From positions 1 to 8,349 of the forward strand of contig CAISIP010000214.1 of assembly GCA_903885415.1 (NCBI GenBank): a DNA stretch of 8,349 nt, written 5' to 3'. Position numbers and translations under genes: made by a program. Below are positions 1-5,200 of this stretch, piece after piece; the stretch's first letter is position 1; each line of letters opens with the position of its first letter. The notes under the pieces are model-generated. The model saw only the letters and a list, made by a program, of their open reading frames with translations, made no database searches and was not told the origin of the DNA. The DNA is from an uncultured beta proteobacterium. GTDB lineage: Bacteria; Pseudomonadota; Gammaproteobacteria; Burkholderiales; Burkholderiaceae_C.

Positions 1-507
1 TCAATGGTGCTAGCGGTCGGCGCCGGGGTGCTCGCGCTGGGTTACTTCATGATGCGCAGGAAACCGGCGCCAGCCCTGCAGCAGGCCCCTTACGGTGGCA
101 TGCCGATGCAGCAGGCTGCCTATCCGAATCCGGCCGGGCCGCAGGGTGGGCTCAGTGGTCCGCAGGGCTTCGGCGCTGGGGGCGGGCCAATGCAGCCTGG
201 GTATGGCCCGGGTGGTTATGGGCAGCAGCCCGGCAGCGGACTTGGCGGGCGGGTGATGGGTGGCCTGGCGACCGGCTTGGCGGTGGGCGCAGGCGTGATG
301 GCCGCGCAGGCCATTGGCAAGAGCTTGATGGGGAACGACGAGCGTCCGGCGCCTGGCGCAGACGCCAGCAATGCTGGCGGCCATTACCAGCCGGTGGCCG
401 GCAACAACGACTTCGGCGGACAGAACTTTGGCGTTAATGATTCCGGCTCCTGGGACGACAGCAACGCGGTTGCCAGCAGCGACGGCGGCGGAGACTGGGA
501 CAGCTGA
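1..507 (+). CDS. Gly/Pro/Gln-rich, probably membrane-anchored protein with acidic tail (5' end possibly cut)
   Basis: I cannot assign a function. The frame is open to the window edge. The first ATG is at 4, but the true start may lie upstream, so the gene is treated as partial. Counting from that ATG (167 residues), residues 1-17 are a hydrophobic stretch followed by RRK, which looks like a single transmembrane anchor with the positive end towards the cytoplasm. Residues 21-78 are a low-complexity linker rich in Gly, Pro, Gln, Met and Tyr. Residues 79-108 (GLGGRVMGGLATGLAVGAG and onward) form a second glycine-spaced hydrophobic segment that could insert in or pack against a membrane. The tail (135-167) is rich in Asp, Ser and Gly with the pattern DFGG..FGV.DSGSWDD and ends in GGGDWDS. 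From memory, similar short unnamed proteins with the same architecture and a W-D ending occur in Burkholderiales. It converges on the ModA-like gene, with 51 bases between the two stops. Confidence 0.7.
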   Translation, partial: SMVLAVGAGVLALGYFMMRRKPAPALQQAPYGGMPMQQAAYPNPAGPQGGLSGPQGFGAGGGPMQPGYGPGGYGQQPGSGLGGRVMGGLATGLAVGAGVMAAQAIGKSLMGNDERPAPGADASNAGGHYQPVAGNNDFGGQNFGVNDSGSWDDSNAVASSDGGGDWDS

Positions 508-519
508 TATCCAATTCGG

Positions 520-537
520 CCCGGTGTGCGCATCGGG
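520..537 (+). terminator. Short hairpin between convergent genes, possible weak terminator
   Basis: The sequence CCCGGTG-TGCG-CATCGGG can fold into a 7-bp stem (one G-U pair on the plus-strand RNA) with a 4-base loop, 13 bases after the plus-strand stop codon. No T-run follows on either strand, so it is not a canonical intrinsic terminator. On the minus strand the wobble becomes an A-C mismatch, so any effect would favour the plus-strand transcript. Confidence 0.3.
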
Positions 538-558
538 AAAGGTGGGCGGGGGGCTGGT

Positions 559-1338
559 CTATATCCTTGTCGGAAGCGTCACCGCGCCCGCTTGAACGCC
601 TGCTGCGCCTTGGGACGGAGACGTCGGCTCGAAGCCGGCCTGCTGGCGCAGCGCGGCGACCCCGTTGCTGCCCAATAGTGCGATGAGTTCAGCCGCTTGC
701 CGCGCCTGCTGCGCGCTGGCGCACAGCGCCGCGGTGTAGACGGTCGCCAGCTCGAATGCGCTTGGCAGCGGTGCGACCAGCCGCACGCCGGGCGTGTACA
801 GAATTTCCGTGACCTGGGTGCAGCCGATCAGGCGCTCGCCCGGCGCCTGCGCCAGGGCGGCCATCGCCGTCGCGCCGTTGGCAAAAACATGCAGACGCTG
901 CGCCAGTTCATCGGCAATGCCCATGCGCTTGAGAACGCCCATGAAATGGATTCCAGCGGTGGCTTTTTGCGGATCCGGGAAATAGATTCCCTGCGCCGCC
1001 AGCAGCGCCGCTTTGAGCGCCGTCGGGCTGTCGACTGCGGGCCAGGGCGCGCCGTCTTTGACCGCGATACCGGTTTTCACACGGCCCAGCGCGCATCCGC
1101 TGTGCGCCACCACATGGCCGCTGGCTTCGAGTTGCGCGGTCAGCGCCTGCGTCAGGATCAACACATCGCAGGGCGCGCCCGCGAGCAGGCGGTCCTTCAT
1201 CAGGCCGACGGCGCCAAAGGTGGCTTGGATCGTGCAGCCGCTGCTGCGCTCAAACTGCTCCTGCAGCCGCGCGACCAACCCCTGCGCCGCGCCGCCGCCA
1301 AGCAGGTACAGCTTGGGCCTGGAAGGGGATGGTGGCAT
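559..1338 (-). CDS. ModA-like (molybdate-type) substrate-binding domain protein without signal peptide
   Basis: This is a 259-residue protein of the periplasmic-binding-protein type II fold, closest in pattern to ModA. Visible family features are an N-terminal strand and helix (KLYLLGGGAAQGL, 9-21), DVLILT at 58-63 (the usual Asp-Val/hydrophobic strand of ModA), PDPQKATAGIHF at 121-132, GCTQVTEIL at 172-180, and a C-terminal LP..F..A..Y block (191-201) followed by helices ending in GF (235-236). A tail of about 20 residues extends beyond the usual end. The N-terminus (MPPSPSRPKL) has no hydrophobic signal sequence, so the protein is predicted to be cytoplasmic, unlike transporter ModA. The start at 1338 is preferred: the upstream in-frame ATG at 1386 lies inside a perfect hairpin and would add only a basic, proline-rich 16-residue stretch. 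Neither start has a good Shine-Dalgarno. It lies downstream of Bug receptor A on the same strand, with no modB/modC nearby. Ligand unknown; molybdate is not assured because the usual N-terminal Ser/Thr ligand motif is not evident. Confidence 0.85.
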   Translation of the reverse strand: MPPSPSRPKLYLLGGGAAQGLVARLQEQFERSSGCTIQATFGAVGLMKDRLLAGAPCDVLILTQALTAQLEASGHVVAHSGCALGRVKTGIAVKDGAPWPAVDSPTALKAALLAAQGIYFPDPQKATAGIHFMGVLKRMGIADELAQRLHVFANGATAMAALAQAPGERLIGCTQVTEILYTPGVRLVAPLPSAFELATVYTAALCASAQQARQAAELIALLGSNGVAALRQQAGFEPTSPSQGAAGVQAGAVTLPTRI

Positions 1339-1363
1339 CGCGAGAAGGGGGTGCGTGGGTCGG

Positions 1364-1386
1364 ATGGGGCGATCAGGTCGCCCCAT
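1364..1386 (-). promoter_or_regulatory. Perfect 9-bp stem hairpin upstream of the ModA-like gene
   Basis: ATGGGGCGA and TCGCCCCAT form a perfect 9-bp inverted repeat with a 5-base loop (1373-1377). It lies between the stop of Bug receptor A (1430) and the preferred start of the ModA-like gene (1338). No T-run follows on the minus strand, so it is more likely an intercistronic mRNA structure or a Rho-type or processing signal than an intrinsic terminator. It occupies the alternative in-frame ATG at 1386, which argues against that start being used. Confidence 0.45.
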
Positions 1387-1429
1387 GGTGTGCTGCGCGC
1401 GGATCAGGCCGAAAGGCGGACGCCGCGCC

Positions 1430-2401
1430 TCAATCGGCCTTGATGCCGGCCGTCTTGATCACATTGGCCCATTTGGCGACGTCGTCGCGCGCGTACTTGT
1501 CGAAGGCCTCGGGGCTCATCACCATCGGCACCGCTCCCTGCTTGGCCCACAGCTGACGCACCTCCGGCTGGTTGACGATTTTCGAGACCGCCTCGTTGAG
1601 CTTGTCGACCACCGCCTTGGGCGTTCCTCGCGGCGCCATGAGGCCGAGCCAGATCGTCGCCTCGTAGCCTGGCACGCCGGCTTCAGCCATGGTCGGCACG
1701 TCGGGCAGCACGTCCGAGCGCGCGCGGCCAGTGGTGGCCAGCGCCCTGACCTTTCCAGCGCGCGCCTGTTCGGCCATCGTCGTCACCGCATCAAACATCA
1801 GGTCGACCTGCCCACCGATGACATCGGTGCGCGCGCCCGAGCTGCCGCGGTAAGGGATATGCACCAAGTACACGCCTGCCATGCTTTTGAACAGCTCGCC
1901 CGCCATGTGGTAGGGCGTACCGGGTCCGCTGGACGCGTAGTTGAGTTTGCCCGGCGTCGCCGCCGCGAGCTTGATAAGGTCCTTCAGGCTGGCGGCCGGC
2001 AGCGAAGGATGCGCCACCAGCACCAGGTCCGAGTAGTTGATCGGCGCGATGGCGACAAAGTCGCGCATCAGCGCAAAGGGCTTGGTCGGTATCAGCGTCT
2101 CGTTGACGGTATGCGTGTTGGACATCATCAGCAGCGTGTACCCGTCGGGCGGCGCCTTGGCGGCAACGTCGGTTCCGATCACCGAACCGGCCCCGGGCCG
2201 GTCGTCGACGACGAAAGACTGGCCCAGCGCCTCCTGCAACCGCTGCGCCATGAAGCGCGCGTAGTTGTCGGCTGGCCCGCCGGCGGCAAAGGGAACAATG
2301 ATCTTCACCGGCCGCGACGGGTAGGACTGCGCCCAGGCGGCTGTGGCGGCAGCGAGCACGGCGGCGCCGATCAGCAACCGGCGCATGGCGTTCGTTGGCA
2401 T
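1430..2401 (-). CDS. Bug/TctC-family tripartite tricarboxylate transporter receptor A (periplasmic)
   Basis: This is a 323-residue extracytoplasmic receptor of the Bug (TctC) family. These proteins bind organic acids or related small solutes in the periplasm and deliver them to TctAB-type membrane components. Residues 1-24 are a Sec signal peptide (MRRLL followed by an Ala-rich core), with probable cleavage after AWA. Family landmarks are YPSRPVKIIVPFAAGGPAD (27-45), RPGAGSVIGTDVAAKAPPDGYTLL (68-91), NYASSGPGTPYHMAGELF (154-171, the ligand-contacting loop), HIPYRGSSGA (181-190), GGQVDLMFD (196-204), and LPDVPTMAEAGVPGYEA..WLGL.AP.GTP (232-261). Length is normal for the family. The start at 2401 is chosen over the in-frame ATG at 2434 because AAAGGA lies 6 bases upstream and the signal peptide then begins correctly. 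The upstream ATG would also overlap the stop of the preceding gene. It lies 29 bases after Bug receptor B. No tctA or tctB is present in the window. The ligand cannot be told from sequence. Confidence 0.95.
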   Translation of the reverse strand: MPTNAMRRLLIGAAVLAAATAAWAQSYPSRPVKIIVPFAAGGPADNYARFMAQRLQEALGQSFVVDDRPGAGSVIGTDVAAKAPPDGYTLLMMSNTHTVNETLIPTKPFALMRDFVAIAPINYSDLVLVAHPSLPAASLKDLIKLAAATPGKLNYASSGPGTPYHMAGELFKSMAGVYLVHIPYRGSSGARTDVIGGQVDLMFDAVTTMAEQARAGKVRALATTGRARSDVLPDVPTMAEAGVPGYEATIWLGLMAPRGTPKAVVDKLNEAVSKIVNQPEVRQLWAKQGAVPMVMSPEAFDKYARDDVAKWANVIKTAGIKAD

Positions 2402-2407
2402 GGTGTG

Positions 2408-2413
2408 TCCTTT
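2408..2413 (-). promoter_or_regulatory. Ribosome binding site AAAGGA deciding the start of Bug receptor A
   Basis: On the minus strand AAAGGA is followed by a 6-base spacer and the ATG at 2401. It fixes the start 11 codons inside the longest open frame. Confidence 0.75.
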
Positions 2414-2430
2414 GGTGATTGGCTTTCGAA

Positions 2431-3399
2431 TCATTCCAGTTTTCCGATACGCTTGACGACGTCGACCATGCGGCGGGCGTCTGCCTGCACATACTTTTCA
2501 AACTCGGTCGCGTCCTGGTACAGCACCGGGCTGCCCGCGTTGTTTATCACTTCGCGCACCTTGGCGTCCTGCGCTGCAAAGCGCGCGGCAGCGCGCAGGC
2601 GCTGCGCGATCGGCTCGGGGGTGGCCTGCGCGACGAACAGCCCCGACCACTGTGCGTACTCGGCGTCGAGGCCTCGCTCTTTGAGACCCGGCACATCGGG
2701 CATCGACGCCAGCGGCGCGTTGCCCCAGTGCGCCAGAACCCGCAGCTTGCCGGCCTTGAGGTGCTGCAGCACCGTCACCGGCCCGGTGGAGACGGCGTCG
2801 ATCTGCCCGCCGAGCAGCGCGACGACCGCCGGGCCGGCACCGGTGAAAGGAATGTGCGTCATCTTCAGACCCGCAGCCTGCGCCAGCACTTCCATCGGCA
2901 CATGCATGGTTCCGTAGTTGCCCGAGGACCCGTAGTTGATGGCGCCGGGTCGCTTCCTGGCGTCGTCAACAAAGTCCTGCACGCTTTTCCATGGCGCGTC
3001 GACGCGTACCGCAAGCACGGTGGGATCTGCCGTGAAGCGCGCGATCGGCCGCAGGTCAGCCAGCGCGAACATCGGTGCGCGGCCCACCAGCGCGTCGGCC
3101 TCGGGTATCACCGTCAGCGACGACAGCGCCATCAGGACGGTGTAGCCGTCGGGCCTGGCCTTGGCTGCCACCGCCATGCCGATGCCGCCGCCCGCCCCGG
3201 GCTTGTTCTCGATCACCACCGGCTGCCCCAGGTCCCGTGCCATCGCCTCGGCCACCGGGCGCGCGACCAGATCGGCCAGTCCGCCGGGCGGGAAGGGGAC
3301 GATCATCGTGATGGAGCGGCTAGGCCAGGCGGGCTGCGCGGCACACAAAGCACACGCCGCAGTGAAAAGACCGGTTACTAGAACCTTGCGAAGCTGCAT
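2431..3399 (-). CDS. Bug/TctC-family tripartite tricarboxylate transporter receptor B (periplasmic)
   Basis: This is a second Bug-family solute receptor, 322 residues long and clearly diverged from its downstream neighbour, so it is unlikely to be a recent duplicate. Residues 1-21 (MQLRKVLVTGLF followed by an Ala/Cys core) form a Sec signal peptide, probably cut after CAA. The two cysteines in the core do not make a good lipobox, because Thr or Cys occupies the -3 position. Family landmarks are WPSRSITMIVPFPPGGLAD (25-43), NKPGAGGGIGMAVAAKARPDGYTVL (65-89), NYGSSGNYGTMHVPMEVL (155-172, an unusual variant of the ASSG.GT.HL.E loop), HIPFTGAGPAV..LLGGQIDA (182-202), and MPDVPGLKERGLD.EY..W.GL (233-254). 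The start at 3399 has GGGAG 6 bases upstream. The longer in-frame ATGs at 3432 and 3435 lie inside a perfect palindrome and are not credible starts. It is the first gene of the receptor group. The ligand is not predictable here. Confidence 0.94.
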   Translation of the reverse strand: MQLRKVLVTGLFTAACALCAAQPAWPSRSITMIVPFPPGGLADLVARPVAEAMARDLGQPVVIENKPGAGGGIGMAVAAKARPDGYTVLMALSSLTVIPEADALVGRAPMFALADLRPIARFTADPTVLAVRVDAPWKSVQDFVDDARKRPGAINYGSSGNYGTMHVPMEVLAQAAGLKMTHIPFTGAGPAVVALLGGQIDAVSTGPVTVLQHLKAGKLRVLAHWGNAPLASMPDVPGLKERGLDAEYAQWSGLFVAQATPEPIAQRLRAAARFAAQDAKVREVINNAGSPVLYQDATEFEKYVQADARRMVDVVKRIGKLE

Positions 3400-3405
3400 T
3401 TTTGT

Positions 3406-3410
3406 CTCCC
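3406..3410 (-). promoter_or_regulatory. Ribosome binding site GGGAG deciding the start of Bug receptor B
   Basis: On the minus strand GGGAG is followed by a 6-base spacer and the ATG at 3399. It supports this start over the ATGs at 3432 and 3435. Confidence 0.7.
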
Positions 3411-3426
3411 GACGCGGTTGAACCCT

Positions 3427-3443
3427 GTGCATCATGCACTATA
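3427..3443 (-). promoter_or_regulatory. Candidate promoter -10 and operator: TATAGT overlapping a perfect 13-bp inverted repeat
   Basis: GTGCAT-C-ATGCAC (3427-3439) is a perfect inverted repeat with a one-base centre, 27 bases upstream of the Bug receptor B start. On the minus strand it overlaps TATAGT (3443-3438), a 5/6 match to the sigma-70 -10 box. No convincing -35 box is seen at 16-18 bases. A dimeric regulator bound here would cover the -10 region and the likely transcription start, which suits repression. Short perfect palindromes of this kind are typical of GntR-type or similar dimeric repressors, but the regulator is not identifiable from this window. Confidence 0.5.
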
Positions 3444-3462
3444 GCTTTGCTTCGCCTGCCGG

Positions 3463-3478
3463 GCCGGCTTGTGCCGGC
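3463..3478 (-). terminator. 6-bp GC-only hairpin after the RIO kinase stop
   Basis: GCCGGC-TTGT-GCCGGC can form a 6-bp stem with a 4-base loop. It starts 1 base after the stop codon of the kinase gene (3480) and lies upstream of the receptor B promoter candidate. There is no T-run after it on the minus strand, so it is at best a weak or Rho-assisted stop separating the kinase from the receptor group. Confidence 0.35.
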
Positions 3479-3479
3479 G

Positions 3480-4328
3480 CTAGCGCGCGCTTTGCATGCG
3501 CAGCCTTCGTGCCGCGTCTTCGGCCCGCGCGTCGTCGATCTCGCGCAGCACGTTGCCGACATGGACCGGCCCGCTTTGGTGCACGAAGCGCCCGGTCAGA
3601 ACCGTCTCGGGATGCAGGCTACCGCTTTGGTACAGCTCCCAGATCTCTGGGCCAAATTCGGTCTGCAGCAGCTCGGGCGCGAAGCGGCCGAAGAACTCGC
3701 GCAGGTTGGCGACGTCGCGCAGCAGCATGCGCTTGGCGTGGTTGTTGCCCGCCGCGTCAAGCGCCTGTGGCAAGTCGATGATGACCGGCCCATCGGCCGA
3801 CAGCAGGATGTTGAACTCCGACAAGTCGCCGTGCACCACCCCCGCGCACAGCATGCGCAGCACCTCGACCAGCAGCGCGGCGTGGTGTGCTCGCGCCTCG
3901 TCGGGGCTGAACTCCAGGTCGTTCAGGCGCGGGGCCGCGTCGCCGCTGGCGTCGGTGACCAGCTCCATCAGCAGCACACCTTCATGAAAATGGTAAGGCG
4001 TGGGAACGCGCACGCCGGCGTTGGCCAGTCGGTACAGCGCGTCCACCTCGGCGCTTTGCCAGGCTGCTTCCTGCGCCTGGCGGCCGAAGCGCGTGCCCTT
4101 GGCCATGGCGCGCGCCATGCGCGAGTTCTTGACCTTGCGGTTTTCGGTGTAGTCCACCGCCTGCCTGAAGCTGCGCTGCGTCGCCTCCTTGTAGATTTTG
4201 GCGCATCGGGTTTCGTCGCCGCAGCGCACCACATAGACCATCGCCTCCTTGCCGCTCATGAGTTGTCGAACGACGCTGTCGATCAGACCCTCTGCTATCA
4301 GGGATTGGAGCCGTGGGGGTGCTTTCAT
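3480..4328 (-). CDS. RIO1-family serine protein kinase/ATPase
   Basis: This is a complete 282-residue bacterial RIO kinase, a minimal protein-kinase fold without the activation-loop and substrate-binding subdomains of ordinary eukaryotic-type kinases. Visible elements are the nucleotide loop SGKEAMVY (25-32), a catalytic Lys in AKIYKEAT (Lys44), a flexible region RKVKNSRMARAMAKGTRFGR (64-83), hinge MELV (131-134), catalytic loop HGDLSEFN (166-173, with Asp168 and Asn173), and metal-binding IIDLPQ (183-188, Asp185, in place of DFG). All key residues are present, so it should bind and use ATP. RIO proteins in eukaryotes and archaea act in small-subunit ribosome maturation; the bacterial role is less defined, and a similar role is only an inference. 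The start at 4328 matches the usual N-terminus (MK.P.RLQ.LI..GLID). It has only a weak AGG upstream. An ACAAT element ends 7 bases before the ATG, so a leaderless or very short-leader mRNA is possible. It is divergent from the short-chain dehydrogenase. Confidence 0.95.
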   Translation of the reverse strand: MKAPPRLQSLIAEGLIDSVVRQLMSGKEAMVYVVRCGDETRCAKIYKEATQRSFRQAVDYTENRKVKNSRMARAMAKGTRFGRQAQEAAWQSAEVDALYRLANAGVRVPTPYHFHEGVLLMELVTDASGDAAPRLNDLEFSPDEARAHHAALLVEVLRMLCAGVVHGDLSEFNILLSADGPVIIDLPQALDAAGNNHAKRMLLRDVANLREFFGRFAPELLQTEFGPEIWELYQSGSLHPETVLTGRFVHQSGPVHVGNVLREIDDARAEDAARRLRMQSAR

Positions 4329-4417
4329 GCGGCCTATTGTCCCTTGCGCGCGGCATGCCAGCTAAGCGCAGCCGGGCCCGGCGCGACGCGGCACAATCGC
4401 GGGCAAAGGAATACACC
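4329..4417. promoter_or_regulatory. Divergent promoter region between RIO kinase and short-chain dehydrogenase
   Basis: This 89-base spacer must drive two divergent genes. It holds similar elements facing each way: CACAATCGCGGGC (4392-4404) on the plus strand and GACAATAGGCCGC (4341-4329) on the minus strand, each with a -10-like ACAAT core. No good -35 boxes are seen at the expected spacing. A perfect 12-bp palindrome GCCGGGCCCGGC lies at 4371-4382 between them, but it is pure G/C and may be chance in this base composition. Confidence 0.4.
4405..4410 (+). promoter_or_regulatory. Ribosome binding site AAAGGA deciding the start of the short-chain dehydrogenase
   Basis: AAAGGA is followed by 7 bases and the ATG at 4418. 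It shows that the upstream in-frame ATG at 4313, which would overlap the divergent kinase gene, is not the start. Confidence 0.75.
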
Positions 4418-5173
4418 ATGCGACACCTAACAATTCTTACCGGCGCCTCGCGCGGAATGGGCCTGGCGATGGCCGGGCAGTTGTGTGCAGCCGACGCGCT
4501 GCTGTTGTGCATTTCGCGCACCGCCTCGCCCGCTTTGGTGCAACTGGCGCAGCAGCGCGGTGCCGACCTGATCGCGTGGAGCGCCGACCTGGCCGACCCG
4601 GCGCCGGTGGCTGCGCGCTTGCAAGCCTGGCTTTTGGCGTGCGATCCCCGCGAACTCGTCAGCGCGACGCTGATCAACAACGCGGGCGTCATCGGGCGGG
4701 TGGGCCCCATCGACCCCAGCGACTGCCATGGTATGGCGAGTGCATTGCGCGTCGGACTGGAGGCGCCGATGCAGCTCAGCGCGGCCTTCCTCAGCGCGAC
4801 CCGCGACTGGCGCCTGCCGCGAAAAATCCTGAATATCTCGTCGGGGCTCGCGCGCCGGCCGGCGGCGGGCGCCGCAATCTACTGCGCGGCCAAGGCCGGC
4901 ATGGACCACTTCAGCCGTTGTGTCGCGCTCGATGAGGCACTGCACGCCAACGGCGCGCGCGTCGTATCGCTGGCGCCCGGCGTGATCGACACCGACATGC
5001 AAGCCGACCTGCGCGCGGGCGACCCGGCAGGCTTTCCCGAGCATTCCGGCTTTGTGCGCATGAAAGAGACCGGTGCGCTGACCTCGCCGGACGCTGCCGC
5101 TGCGCGGGTGCTGGCCTATCTGGCACGCGCTGATTTCGGCAGCCAGAGCGTCGCCGATGTGCGCGAGGCATGA
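4418..5173 (+). CDS. Classical short-chain dehydrogenase/reductase (SDR), sepiapterin/benzil-reductase-like
   Basis: This 251-residue NAD(P)-dependent oxidoreductase has a Rossmann fold and is predicted to be cytoplasmic. The glycine-rich cofactor motif is TGASRGMG (8-15). CISR at 31-34 places an Arg at the end of strand 2, which suggests NADPH preference. The structural motif is NNAG (87-90). The catalytic triad is Ser142 (in NISS), Tyr155 and Lys159 (YCAAK). LAPGVIDTDMQ (185-195) is the usual post-catalytic loop, here with an ID.DMQ form seen in sepiapterin-reductase and benzil-reductase-like members. The C-terminus carries a segment rich in charged residues and glycine before the last helix. 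The start at 4418 puts strand 1 directly at the N-terminus, as in the family. It stands alone on the plus strand, divergent from the RIO kinase and convergent with the ALDH7 gene (27 bases between stops). The substrate cannot be assigned; a small ketone or diketone is a guess from subfamily resemblance. Confidence 0.93.
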   Translation: MRHLTILTGASRGMGLAMAGQLCAADALLLCISRTASPALVQLAQQRGADLIAWSADLADPAPVAARLQAWLLACDPRELVSATLINNAGVIGRVGPIDPSDCHGMASALRVGLEAPMQLSAAFLSATRDWRLPRKILNISSGLARRPAAGAAIYCAAKAGMDHFSRCVALDEALHANGARVVSLAPGVIDTDMQADLRAGDPAGFPEHSGFVRMKETGALTSPDAAAARVLAYLARADFGSQSVADVREA

Positions 5174-5200
5174 ATTCCACCACCCGGCAAGAGCAGGGCG

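Noticed and set aside
61..260. Tandem repeat array in the Gly/Pro/Gln-rich linker
   Set aside because: Similar short phrases recur (PYGG, GYGQ, GPQG), but there is no regular unit or exact nucleotide repeat; it is ordinary low-complexity linker.
2402..2434. Longer N-terminus for Bug receptor A starting at 2434
   Set aside because: It would overlap the stop of receptor B and place a polar extension before the signal peptide; the AAAGGA site supports 2401.
1013..2917. A 634-codon plus-strand open frame antisense to the receptor and ModA-like genes
   Set aside because: Its product is Arg/His/Gly-rich with no recognisable domain, and the opposite strand carries two textbook Bug receptors plus a ModA-like protein. 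In GC-rich DNA the antisense frame is often open by codon bias alone.
2431..3399. Receptor B as a lipoprotein
   Set aside because: Cysteines occur in the signal core, but neither has a proper lipobox (Thr or Cys at -3, Leu at -1 in one case); ordinary signal peptidase I processing after CAA fits better.
3400..3435. Longer N-terminus for Bug receptor B starting at 3432 or 3435
   Set aside because: Both ATGs lie within the perfect palindrome, and the extension is basic and polar before the signal peptide; GGGAG supports 3399.
3402..4430. A 342-codon plus-strand open frame antisense to the RIO kinase
   Set aside because: It is a shadow of the kinase gene, which has all family motifs. The antisense product shows no domain pattern.
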